This document shows, piece by piece, positions 25,389 through 33,311 of a DNA stretch of 64,000 nt. The notes under the pieces are model-generated. The model was not told where the DNA came from and made no database searches. It saw nothing but the letters and a program-made list of their open reading frames with translations. Source of the DNA: JAUIAI01 sp963732405 (GTDB lineage: Bacteria; Pseudomonadota; Gammaproteobacteria; Burkholderiales; Burkholderiaceae_E); NCBI GenBank assembly GCA_963732405.1, contig CAVSZG010000001.1, positions 2,666,001 to 2,730,000 of the forward strand, in the 5' to 3' direction. The position numbers and the translations under genes were made by a program. Each line of letters starts with the position of its first letter. The first letter of the stretch is position 1.

Positions 25389-25702
25389 GCCTGGCGATGA
25401 GCCTCGACGTGCGCGGCCAGCGTGCGCAACGTCGCGAAGATCTTGTGATTGTCGCTGTCGTCGGCGCGCAGCTGCAGCCCGTAGCGCTTGGAGATGGTCA
25501 GCGCAATCTCGAGAATGTCGATTGAATCCAGGCCAAGACTCCCGTCATACAGGGGTTCGACCGGGTCGATTTCCGATGCGGCGACTTCCAGATTCAAGGC
25601 CTCGACCAGATGCGCCGCAATTTCCAGCTCGAACGCGGTCAGGCCGTTGGCGCCCGCACCGTCGGCGGCTTGCAGGTGCAGGGTGTCGGATTGGTTGGAC
25701 AT
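25385..25702 (-). CDS. acyl carrier protein of the aryl-polyene synthase (ApeE/ApeF-like)
   Basis: This is the first gene of the pigment operon, a 105-residue ACP. The phosphopantetheine attachment motif is GSLGLDSIDILE, with the Ser about residue 63 in DSID. The first 30 residues are an extra hydrophilic N-terminal tail. The ATG at 25702 (MSNQSDTL) is chosen because the longer version starts in Arg/Pro-rich non-coding-like sequence. Most described APE loci carry two ACP genes here; only one is seen. Confidence 0.9.
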   Translation of the reverse strand: MSNQSDTLHLQAADGAGANGLTAFELEIAAHLVEALNLEVAASEIDPVEPLYDGSLGLDSIDILEIALTISKRYGLQLRADDSDNHKIFATLRTLAAHVEAHRQA

Positions 25703-25872
25703 ACGAAGTGCTCGGGGTCGGAATCGGGAGAGTGGCCTGGCCGGCTTGGCGCAATGCGGAGGGCATCCCCCATTGCCTGCCCGATCGAGTATATCGCGTG
25801 GGCCCCGATCGTGGGCCCGAGCCCCAGGGCGATCGCCGGGCATGAGTCGCCCGATCGGGTGAACAGGGATTT

Positions 25873-27591
25873 TTACACCGGCAACCAGCGAGACTCGTCC
25901 CGCAGAATCAGGCCATTGTCGGCCAATCTGACCAGATGAGCCATCAACGATCGCTTGGCAACCGGGTGTAACACCGGGTCGACATCGTCGTACGCATGCG
26001 TCACCAGGAAATCCACCGTGCCGCCGCCCGTGTGCTGAACCGAATTCAGAACCTTGGCCTCTCGTCTGAGCCGGTGGCGGATCAGCCCGTCGATCTGCCC
26101 GATCGGATCGCCCAGTACATGACCGTGGGCGGGCAGGATGAAACTCAGGCGTTCACTGCGCAATTTGACCAGTGATGCCATATAGGCATTCATATCGCCA
26201 TCGGGATGGTCGATCACGGTGGTCGAACCATTCAGGATGTGGTCGCCAGAGAACAACAAGCCGTCCTCGATGAGCAGCAGACACACATGATTGGACGCAT
26301 GCCCCGGCGTGTGCAGCACCTTGATCGTGGAATCGCCGCAACGCAACTGCTGGCCGTCCTGCAACTGCGCATCCGGTTCGAATGACCAGGCGGGATTGAA
26401 GTGAGGGCCGGCCCGCCGGCCCAGTATCGGAATGCCGGGCTTGCCGATCAGCACGCGCAGCGGCACCGCGCCGGGGTAATGATCGGGGTGCGAATGCGTG
26501 CAGATGATGGCGCTGAGTCGGTCGCCGGTGATCCGGGCAATCCGGGCGAGATGTTCCGCATGGTCGGGCCCGGGGTCGATACAGATGAATTCGTCGGGCC
26601 CGCCGATCACATAGGTGTTGGTGCCCGGGCCGGTCATCCGGCCGGGATTGGGTGCCGTGATGCGCGTGACATGGTGCAGCAATCGGACCGGTTCATGTTG
26701 CCAGTCGAGGGTATGGTGGACGGTGCCGTCCGGGCAGACCAATTCGAGTTCGCCGTAGGCGGATTCATCTTCGGTGAACCGTTCGACATTGCCGCGCAGC
26801 AGTCCGGCACGAGGCGACGATTGAAAACGCACCGCAGGCAATGGATCGGCACTGGCGGGCGGATGGGTCGGGATGGTCGTATCCGGTTTGCCCAGGCTGC
26901 GAGCCGATGCCAGCAGGTCGCTCACCGATTTGAACCGGCCCAGTTGACGCAGTGTGCGAACCGTCGGAAAGATCAGGTCGAAATCACCGGCCTCATGGCG
27001 GGTCAGCGCTTCGACCGGATTGACCCAGATCGGTTCGAATTGCTCGGTCTGGTCGGCGACCGGACTCTGTCCGGGTGGCATCGCGGCGACAAAAAACCGC
27101 GTATCGAAGCGTCTTGGGATGTCGCGATCGGTCACCCAGTGACTGAACCAGACCAGGGCGTCGAGCGCCGGCACCAGACCTTCGTTGTCCAACTGTCGGG
27201 TAAAAGGCTGCCGACCCGAGCGATCCATGCGCATGATGTGCCCGCTGTCCGCCCAGTTGCCATCGGCATCGCGGGCCAGCAACAGGCCGAGTTCCTCGAA
27301 CGACTCGCGAATGGCGGCAATGGCATAACCCGCCTCGACTATCCCGGCATCATTGTCGGCATGGCGGGCCGCCAGTCGCTGATCCTCGTCATCCAGACGG
27401 CCGCCCGGGAACACATAGACGCCAGGCGCGAAACTCGCCCGCATCGATCGCCGGGTCATCAATACCTGCGGGCCTGTCGGGCCGTCGCGCAGCAAAATGA
27501 CGGTGGCGGCGGGAACCGGAATCGCAGGATCCCGCCAGCCGTGCAACAGCTTGTCGAGCCTCGGACCGCGCGGGCTATCGTCAATTCCCAT
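25873..27591 (-). CDS. fusion of Nudix hydrolase and metallo-beta-lactamase-fold hydrolase
   Basis: This is a 572-residue two-enzyme fusion. Residues about 25-240 are a Nudix domain of the NUDT7/NUDT19-like type: VFPGGRLD starts it, and the box continues GYAIAAIRESFEELGLL, with REx2EE conserved. Residues about 300-570 are a metallo-beta-lactamase domain with THSHPDHYPGA (HxHxDH), HTPGHASNH and FSGDHIL metal ligands, ending in a LACTB2-like winged-helix tail. AAGGAAA precedes the ATG. Coenzyme A-diphosphate or similar hydrolysis coupled to a thioesterase-like step is possible in view of the neighbouring acyl-CoA genes, but the substrate is unknown. Confidence 0.9.
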   Translation of the reverse strand: MGIDDSPRGPRLDKLLHGWRDPAIPVPAATVILLRDGPTGPQVLMTRRSMRASFAPGVYVFPGGRLDDEDQRLAARHADNDAGIVEAGYAIAAIRESFEELGLLLARDADGNWADSGHIMRMDRSGRQPFTRQLDNEGLVPALDALVWFSHWVTDRDIPRRFDTRFFVAAMPPGQSPVADQTEQFEPIWVNPVEALTRHEAGDFDLIFPTVRTLRQLGRFKSVSDLLASARSLGKPDTTIPTHPPASADPLPAVRFQSSPRAGLLRGNVERFTEDESAYGELELVCPDGTVHHTLDWQHEPVRLLHHVTRITAPNPGRMTGPGTNTYVIGGPDEFICIDPGPDHAEHLARIARITGDRLSAIICTHSHPDHYPGAVPLRVLIGKPGIPILGRRAGPHFNPAWSFEPDAQLQDGQQLRCGDSTIKVLHTPGHASNHVCLLLIEDGLLFSGDHILNGSTTVIDHPDGDMNAYMASLVKLRSERLSFILPAHGHVLGDPIGQIDGLIRHRLRREAKVLNSVQHTGGGTVDFLVTHAYDDVDPVLHPVAKRSLMAHLVRLADNGLILRDESRWLPV

Positions 27592-27645
27592 GGATGTTTC
27601 CTTGACTCAGGTGATCTCGGGTGCCGGGCTGCTGGATGATCGGTG

Positions 27646-28557
27646 TCAGGCCGGGGGATCGGACCGGGTCGGTGGCGCGAACCGGTCGCCATAACGAGCG
27701 CACAGATCGGCGCAACGCTGCGCGAACCGGGACGAGTCTATCGATCGGAGATGGCTGACAATGCCCCCACCCGACGAGGGAAACCCCCAGCCATCAATCG
27801 ACGCCCGATCGGCATCGGAGGGGGCGATCAGGTGATCGGCCAGACAGTGGGCGGCGCCGACCAGCTGGATGTAGAGCAGACGGTCGTGAACGTCGGTGGC
27901 TTCGATGGGGCGTGCGCCGCGGCCGAACACGCTCAGGCCATCCCAGAGTGCGCGCGATCCGTCTTCCTCGTGATCGTAGAAGCCAAAGCCGGCGCTGGCA
28001 CCCTGGCGGTCGAATCCGTGGGCCATCTTCTCGAGCACGTAGACGGCACTGTCGGGCATCAGCCGGCTCGTCGTGGATTCACCGTGGGTGTGATCGTGAT
28101 CGCCCGCGTGATCATGGCTGTGGCCATGATCATGAACATGGTGCTGCTCATGCCCGTGACCGTGATGATTATGGTCGTGGTCGTGGTCATGGGCATGGTC
28201 GTGGTCGTGGTGATGAGCATCACCATGACTGTGATCATGCCCGTGCCCGTGCCCGTGCCCGTGCCCGTGCCCGTGCCCGTGCGAGTGCCCGTGCCCATGA
28301 GTCGATCCGGGCGCCGCGCTGCCACCGTCCAGCTCGGCGTGCAGCAGTTCGTCAAAATAGGCGAGCGAGATCTCATCGATCATCGCCAGGGGAGGCGTGG
28401 CCATGCCGATCGATCGGGCGGCCGATTCGATCGCCGCAGCTGATACGCCTTCACCCAGCAAGGCCATGGCCTCGAAAAGCAGCGCATTGCGCACCCGGTC
28501 AATGAACAGGTCGATGGCGCTCGCCTTCGCGGAACGATCAGAGGATGTCGCTGTCAT
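27646..28557 (-). CDS. stand-alone 3-hydroxyacyl-CoA dehydrogenase C-terminal domain protein with histidine-rich insertion
   Basis: This 303-residue protein matches only the helical C-terminal half of FadB/FadJ-type enzymes. The first 3HCDH repeat is DRVRNALLFEAMALLGEGV to PLAMIDEISL (residues about 18-70). The linker VLEKMAHGF to GFGFYDHEEDG follows at about 165-195. The second repeat is HDRLLYIQLVGAAHCLADHL to RYGDRFAPP (about 215-300). There is no Rossmann NAD domain, no hydratase domain and none of the dehydrogenase catalytic residues. Between the first repeat and the linker (residues about 81-160) lies a tract of Gly-His, Asp-His and Ser-His units with about 36 histidines, like those of zinc or nickel chaperones. 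The start at 28557 (MTATSSD) is chosen because upstream sequence is the neighbouring gene's 3' duplication. A metal-storage, scaffold or partner-subunit role is conjecture. Confidence 0.85.
   Translation of the reverse strand: MTATSSDRSAKASAIDLFIDRVRNALLFEAMALLGEGVSAAAIESAARSIGMATPPLAMIDEISLAYFDELLHAELDGGSAAPGSTHGHGHSHGHGHGHGHGHGHGHDHSHGDAHHHDHDHAHDHDHDHNHHGHGHEQHHVHDHGHSHDHAGDHDHTHGESTTSRLMPDSAVYVLEKMAHGFDRQGASAGFGFYDHEEDGSRALWDGLSVFGRGARPIEATDVHDRLLYIQLVGAAHCLADHLIAPSDADRASIDGWGFPSSGGGIVSHLRSIDSSRFAQRCADLCARYGDRFAPPTRSDPPA
28239..28282. repeat. CCCGTG hexamer tandem repeat coding for His-Gly
   Basis: An uninterrupted run of about seven GCCCGT/CCCGTG hexamers encodes alternating His and Gly in the minus-strand protein. 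The unit is six bases, so slippage would change the number of His-Gly pairs without a frameshift. Imperfect Asp-His and Gly-His codons extend the low-complexity region from about 28080 to 28310. Confidence 0.85.
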
Positions 28558-28608
28558 GGGGTCAGGGCCTGCATGGATCGGTGGCGTCCATGATACCGTG
28601 ACCCCGGC

Positions 28609-28640
28609 GCGGGTCTGCGGGTCAGCGGGTCTGCGGATCA
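28609..28640. repeat. 16-bp tandem duplication at a gene end
   Basis: Two adjacent 16-base copies (28609-28624 and 28625-28640) differ at one base. The right copy contains the stop codon of the small membrane protein gene, so the left copy is a duplicated 3' end just outside it. Confidence 0.8.
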
Positions 28641-29042
28641 GCGCGTGGCGGTGCCGCTGCCTTGTACAGCCCAGGCCGGCCAACCCAGCGCCAGTGCCAG
28701 CGCCTGCCAGCATGGATCGACATCCTGGGCCTTGAAGCGCATGCCGTCGATATTGCGCAGCACCCGCATGATTCCGATCATCAGGTAGACCGCGACTGCG
28801 GTCGAGGGCAGCAGCAGCCAGACATGGCCGTGAATCACGGCCAGAAACACCACCAGAAACTCGCCCAGACAGATTGCGCAGGTGATCATCTGCAGCCGCT
28901 CATTCTGTTGCCGGTAGGTATCAAAAACCAGTTCGCGATAGTGCAGATGGCCCAAGGGGTCACGCAGGCGCACGATGGTCATCAACAGCAGCAATGCCCA
29001 GAGTGCCCCCAGGCTGCTGGCCACGGCGATCGCCCCGATCAT
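28638..29042 (-). CDS. small membrane protein of unknown function
   Basis: The family is not recognised. The 134-residue product has three predicted membrane helices: GAIAVASSLGALWALLLLMT (residues 3-22), MITCAICLGEFLVVFLAVI (about 52-70) and WLLLPSTAVAVYLMIGIM (about 74-92). A charged loop, RDPLGHLHYRELVF, lies between the first two, and the soluble C-terminus has about 40 residues. It is upstream of the His-rich protein gene on the same strand with an 80-base gap, so the two may share a transcript. It is divergent from the acyl-CoA dehydrogenase. Confidence 0.65.
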   Translation of the reverse strand: MIGAIAVASSLGALWALLLLMTIVRLRDPLGHLHYRELVFDTYRQQNERLQMITCAICLGEFLVVFLAVIHGHVWLLLPSTAVAVYLMIGIMRVLRNIDGMRFKAQDVDPCWQALALALGWPAWAVQGSGTATR

Positions 29043-29423
29043 GATCTGGCCTGCATGGCGCGGAGCAGGCTCGCGGATCGGCGGTCGGATGGGCGGGGAT
29101 CGGCGTTGCTCACGGACTCGGACGGCTTGCGCCAGGTATGCCGATCAGCGCTGAGTTGGCCGCCGGCGGGTTGATCGTGAAAGCGGCTGGCCGTTGCCGG
29201 CCGCTCGTCGGCTCCCGGCCCGGGGTCGGGAGTCCGGATCAGCATGCCGTGTCCGCGCGACAGATGCAGCCGATCATTGACGGACGGATCGCAGCCGCAG
29301 ATGCCCGGAACGCGCGGACCGGTCCGGCGCGCGCCTGGCGGGCATTCTTTGCTATCGTCACGGTCTTCGCGCGCCGTGGCGAACAGTCGGCCGGCGTATA
29401 TGCGCAGATCGACGGAGCCCGCC
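29043..29423. other. 381-base intergenic region between divergent genes
   Basis: No convincing gene is seen here. A minus-strand frame is open but reads as Arg/Pro/Ser-rich sequence without family likeness. The region should contain the promoters of the membrane protein gene and of the acyl-CoA dehydrogenase. No clear -35/-10 pair, terminator or RNA structure was found by eye. Confidence 0.5.
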
Positions 29424-30578
29424 ATGATCGACAGAAGGTTGTTCACCGAGGAACACGAGATGTTCCGCGACACGGTGCGAAAATTTCTGGAGCGTGAAGT
29501 CGTGCCCCACCACGAGGCCTGGGAAGATCAGGGCTACGTCGATCGGGAGGTCTGGCTCAAGGCCGGCGAGAATGGTTTCCTCTGTCCGACCATGCCCGAG
29601 GAATATGGCGGGGCGGGGGTCGACAAGTTGTACTCGGTCGTGATGATGGAAGAGATCGCCCGGGTCAACGCTACCGGTCTGGGCTTCACCCTGCATAATG
29701 AGATCGTCGCGCCCTATCTGCTGCGCTACGGCACGCAAGAGCAGAAGCGTCGCTGGTTACCGCAGATGGCCAGCGGCGAGATCATCGGCGCGATCGCCAT
29801 GAGTGAGCCAGGGGCCGGCTCGGATCTTCAGGGGGTCAAGACCTCGGCCATTCGCGAAGGCGACGAGCTGATCGTCAATGGCTCCAAGACCTTCATCACC
29901 AACGGCTGGCACGCCGATCTGGTGATCACGGTGGTCAAGACCAATCCGGATGCCGGTGCAAAAGGGACCAGTCTGGTCGTGCTCGAGCGCGGCATGGCCG
30001 GTTTCGACAAAGGGCGGCGCCTGAAGAAGGTCGGTCTGAAGGCCCAGGACACCAGCGAGCTGTTTTTTGATGCGGTCCGGGTGCCCGCGCAGAACCTGCT
30101 GGGCGAGGAGAATCAGGGCTTCATCTATCTGATGCAGGAGCTGCCCTGGGAAAGACTACAGATCGCGATTGCCGGCATCGCGTCCGCCCAGGCCGCTATT
30201 GACTGGACGATCGACTATGTGAAGCAGCGCCAGACCTTTGGTCAGGCGGTTGCCAATTTTCAGAACACCCGCTTCAAACTGGCCGAGTTGCAGACTCAGG
30301 TGCAGGTTGCCCAGGTCTTCGTCGATCGATGCATCGAGCTGCTGGTCGACGATCGGCTCGACGCGGCCACCGCGTCGATGGCCAAATATCATGTGAGCGA
30401 TCTGCAGTGCCAGGTGATCGACGAATGCGTGCAGCTCCATGGTGGTTATGGTTATATGTGGGAGTACCCGATCGCCCGCGCGTGGGCGGACTCGCGCGTG
30501 CAGCGGATTTACGGCGGCACCAATGAAATCATGAAGGAAGTGATCGCGCGGGCCATCGGGCTGGCGGCCAGCCGCTGA
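29424..30578 (+). CDS. acyl-CoA dehydrogenase, long-chain (LCAD)-like
   Basis: This FAD-dependent acyl-CoA dehydrogenase of 384 residues catalyses the first step of beta-oxidation-type degradation. Motifs: AIAMSEPGAGSDLQGVKT (substrate/FAD loop), the SKTFITNGW FAD segment, and RIYGGTNEIMKE at the C-terminus. The usual catalytic Glu of the YEGT motif is Gly here, and LMQELPWERLQIA has a Glu at the LCAD/IVD-type catalytic position, so it should use that base. The ATG at 29424 gives MIDRRLFTEEHE; an upstream extension of 60 residues looks non-coding. It is followed by a thiolase after 55 bases, likely an operon. Confidence 0.92.
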   Translation: MIDRRLFTEEHEMFRDTVRKFLEREVVPHHEAWEDQGYVDREVWLKAGENGFLCPTMPEEYGGAGVDKLYSVVMMEEIARVNATGLGFTLHNEIVAPYLLRYGTQEQKRRWLPQMASGEIIGAIAMSEPGAGSDLQGVKTSAIREGDELIVNGSKTFITNGWHADLVITVVKTNPDAGAKGTSLVVLERGMAGFDKGRRLKKVGLKAQDTSELFFDAVRVPAQNLLGEENQGFIYLMQELPWERLQIAIAGIASAQAAIDWTIDYVKQRQTFGQAVANFQNTRFKLAELQTQVQVAQVFVDRCIELLVDDRLDAATASMAKYHVSDLQCQVIDECVQLHGGYGYMWEYPIARAWADSRVQRIYGGTNEIMKEVIARAIGLAASR

Positions 30579-30633
30579 TCTCATGACGCCGGCAGCAGGC
30601 TGCGCCGGTCATTCAGGACAAAGGAGACGACAG

Positions 30634-31812
30634 ATGGAACAAGCATATATCGTGGCGGCGGTTCGCACGGCCGGTGGGCGCAAGGGCGGCGCCCTGTCGG
30701 GGTGGCATCCGGCCGATCTGGGCGGACGGGTGCTCGATGCCCTGGTCGAGCGCAGCGGTGCCGATCCGGCCGTGATCGATGATGTGATCATGGGTTGTGT
30801 GTTGCAGATGGGCGAACAGGCGCTCAATGTGGCGCGCAATGCTGTGCTCGCCTCGACCTTGCCCGAGTCGGTGCCGGCCACCACCATCGACCGGCAGTGT
30901 GGTTCGTCGCAGCAGGCCATTCACTTTGCCGCCCAGGCGGTGATGTCGGGCACCATGGATGTGGTGATTGCCGGGGGAATCGAGAGCATGACCCGGGTGC
31001 CGATGGGCTCGACGGTGACCTTGCCGGCCAACAATGGCTTGGGCAACTACATGAGTCCGGCGATGCAGGCCCGGTATCCGGATATCCAGTTCAGCCAGTT
31101 CACCGGCGCCGAAATGATGGCGCGCAACTATGACCTGAGCCGCGAGCAGCTCGATGCCTACGCCCTGCGCAGTCACCAGCGCGCCATCGCCGCCACTGAG
31201 GGCGGCGAGTTCGATGCCGAGATTCTGCCGCTCGAGATTCGTCGCGCCGACGGCACGGGTGGTGGCCAGATGCATCGGGTCGACGAAGGCATCCGCTTCG
31301 ATGCCACGGCCGAGTCCATCGCCTCGGTGAAGCTGATCCACGAACAAGGCCGGGTGACGGCCGCCACCGCGAGCCAGATCTGCGACGGTGCGACCGGGCT
31401 GATGATCGTCAATGAGCGCGGCCTCAGGAAGCTGGGCGTTGAACCGCTGGCGCGTATTCATCACCTGACTGTGATCGGCCATGATCCGGTGATCATGTTG
31501 GAAGCGCCATTGCCGGCGACCACCGTCGCACTAAAGAAAGCGGGCATGAGTATCGACGACATCGATCTGTTCGAGGTCAATGAAGCCTTCGCGCCGGTAC
31601 CGCTGGCCTGGCTCAAACATACCGGTGCCGATCCCGATCGCCTGAACGTGAACGGCGGCGCGATCGCGCTGGGCCATCCGCTGGGCGCATCGGGCACCAA
31701 GCTCGCCACCACCCTGATTCACGCCCTGCGCCGGCGCAACAAGCGCTTTGGTCTGCAGACGATGTGCGAGGGCGGTGGCCTGGCCAATGTGACGATCTAC
31801 GAGCGGCTCTGA
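30634..31812 (+). CDS. acetyl-CoA C-acyltransferase (thiolase)
   Basis: This thiolase of 392 residues cleaves 3-ketoacyl-CoA (or condenses acetyl-CoA). The acylated Cys is in TIDRQCGSSQQA (about residue 91). The GGG-type catalytic loops are NVNGGAIALGHPLGASG (His about 348) and MCEGGG (Cys about 378). An AAGGAG site precedes the ATG by 9 bases. With the acyl-CoA dehydrogenase before it, two of the four beta-oxidation activities are here. A hydratase/dehydrogenase is absent, although a catalytically incomplete relative of one is encoded divergently at 27646. It is convergent with the Fae-like gene, 13 bases apart. Confidence 0.95.
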   Translation: MEQAYIVAAVRTAGGRKGGALSGWHPADLGGRVLDALVERSGADPAVIDDVIMGCVLQMGEQALNVARNAVLASTLPESVPATTIDRQCGSSQQAIHFAAQAVMSGTMDVVIAGGIESMTRVPMGSTVTLPANNGLGNYMSPAMQARYPDIQFSQFTGAEMMARNYDLSREQLDAYALRSHQRAIAATEGGEFDAEILPLEIRRADGTGGGQMHRVDEGIRFDATAESIASVKLIHEQGRVTAATASQICDGATGLMIVNERGLRKLGVEPLARIHHLTVIGHDPVIMLEAPLPATTVALKKAGMSIDDIDLFEVNEAFAPVPLAWLKHTGADPDRLNVNGGAIALGHPLGASGTKLATTLIHALRRRNKRFGLQTMCEGGGLANVTIYERL

Positions 31813-31825
31813 CCGCCCGGCGCGA

Positions 31826-32359
31826 TCAGGACCAGTCGTCCATGTCGTGGCGGATGCTCTTGCGATTGGCCAACAGTTCGTCGATCGACGGTTCGTTGTT
31901 CAAGGCCCGCCGGATGGCCAGCTTGGTCGCTTCGTAATTGGTGCGGTACATGTCTTTCTTGTCCAGATCGGCAGCACGCGCGCAGCGCGGATCGATCCAG
32001 ACCAGGCTCACGATGCACAAGTCATTGACCATGTCCCTGGGAATCACGCCCTCGGCCACGCAGTCGATCACGGCATCCGCGGTGGCGCTCTGCACCACGC
32101 CGCCGAACAAATCGATATTGGCCGCGTCTTTGAGCGTGACCTTGGGCACGATCATGGTTGCCGGCCTCACCATCTGGTTGCAGGCACGGATCGCAAACAT
32201 GGCTGTATGGCCCTTGCTCTGCGCCATCATGTTGGCAAAGGCCTGGCCGACCGGCCCATCGGTCCGGCCGATCAGGATTTCCGGCATCGCATCGGTGTAC
32301 TGTCCCTCGCGGGCCTCGACGGTGGCTTCTCCCGCATGAAAGACGAAGGTATTGGGCAT
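31826..32359 (-). CDS. formaldehyde-activating enzyme (Fae) family protein lacking the catalytic His
   Basis: Fae condenses formaldehyde with tetrahydromethanopterin. This 177-residue homologue aligns end to end: AGEATVEA at the N-terminus, PATMIVPKVTLKDA, AVIDCVAEGVIPRDMVNDL and YEATKLAIRRALNNEP. The catalytic His17 of Fae (in VAHIDLIIG) is replaced: the matching segment reads AMPEILIG. It therefore resembles the Fae paralogues found beside true Fae in some bacteria, and probably binds a related C1 or pterin ligand or has another function. It lies 95 bases downstream of kynA on the same strand and may be cotranscribed. Confidence 0.88.
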   Translation of the reverse strand: MPNTFVFHAGEATVEAREGQYTDAMPEILIGRTDGPVGQAFANMMAQSKGHTAMFAIRACNQMVRPATMIVPKVTLKDAANIDLFGGVVQSATADAVIDCVAEGVIPRDMVNDLCIVSLVWIDPRCARAADLDKKDMYRTNYEATKLAIRRALNNEPSIDELLANRKSIRHDMDDWS

Positions 32360-32454
32360 GGCTGGCTCGTGTCATTGAAGTGTGGGGGCGCGCAGTATCG
32401 CATGCGTGCCGCCGCCGGGCCGGGGCGCGACCCGGACCGATCGGAGCCATGGCG

Positions 32455-33279
32455 CTACAGGTCGGTGCGCAGCGACCACAGTTCGGGGAACAACACCACG
32501 TCGAGCATCTTGCGCAGATAGCCCACGCCGTTGGTCCCGCCTGTCCCGCGCTTGAACCCGATGATGCGCTCCACCGTGGTCACGTGCCGAAAGCGCCAGA
32601 GTCGGAACGCATCTTCCAGATCAACCAGCTCCTCACCCAGCTGGTACAGATCCCAGTGGGTCTGCGGCTCCCGATAGACGGCCAGCCAGGCCTTGGCGAC
32701 GGGGTCGCTCGCTGCACGGGCCTGGGTCCAGTCACGCTCGAGTTGATCCGATGGAATCGGCAGGCCGCGGCGCGCCAGCAACCGTATCGATTCATCATAA
32801 AGCGAGGGTGCCTGCCAGGCAGCCCTGACCTGGGCCAGCCGCGCCGGGCTGTGCGCATGCGGCTTGAGCATGGCCGCGCTCTTGTTGCCCAAGGCGAACT
32901 CGATGCAGCGGTACTGCCAGCTCTGGAAGCCGCTGCTGCTGGCCAAATGGGGGCGGATCGCACTGTATTCGGGTGGTGTCATCGTGGCCAGTACATCCCA
33001 GGCATGGACCAGTTGCTCCATAATGCGCGAGACCCGGGCGAGCATCTTGAATGCCGGTGGCAGTTCGTCGCGCGCAATATGCCCGATGGCTGCGCCCAGT
33101 TCATGCAGCATCAGCTTCATCCACAATTCGCTGGTCTGATGTTGCACGATGAACAGCATCTCGTTGTGATTGGGCGAGAGCGGATGCTGGGCACCGAGCA
33201 ATTCATCCAGATGCAGATAGTCCCCATAACTCATGTCGGCGGCGAAGTCGAGCTTCGCGCCATGGTGTTCCTGACTCAC
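32455..33279 (-). CDS. kynA: tryptophan 2,3-dioxygenase
   Basis: This is a heme dioxygenase that opens the indole ring of tryptophan to N-formylkynurenine. The 274-residue product shows the TDO hallmarks: SYGDYLHLDELL, NEMLFIVQHQTSELWMK (with the distal-pocket His), GFQSWQYRCIEF, and RHVTTVERIIGFKRGTGGT (proximal heme His and substrate-binding loop). The start is GTG at 33279 with AAGGAG eight bases before it. It follows kynU by 32 bases and is cotranscribed with it. Confidence 0.96.
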   Translation of the reverse strand: MSQEHHGAKLDFAADMSYGDYLHLDELLGAQHPLSPNHNEMLFIVQHQTSELWMKLMLHELGAAIGHIARDELPPAFKMLARVSRIMEQLVHAWDVLATMTPPEYSAIRPHLASSSGFQSWQYRCIEFALGNKSAAMLKPHAHSPARLAQVRAAWQAPSLYDESIRLLARRGLPIPSDQLERDWTQARAASDPVAKAWLAVYREPQTHWDLYQLGEELVDLEDAFRLWRFRHVTTVERIIGFKRGTGGTNGVGYLRKMLDVVLFPELWSLRTDL

Positions 33280-33311
33280 GGATCAGTCTCCTTGCCCGGG
33301 CGGTCTGGCAC

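Noticed and set aside
26401..27639. Plus-strand 412-residue frame
   Set aside because: Antisense of the Nudix-MBL fusion.
28080..28310. Possible CRISPR-like or minisatellite array
   Set aside because: The repetition is codon-level low complexity for His-rich protein with no spacers of equal length.
29039..29473. Open minus-strand frame whose stop overlaps the membrane protein start
   Set aside because: It is Arg/Pro/Ser-rich with no family likeness, and it runs into the acyl-CoA dehydrogenase gene on the other strand.
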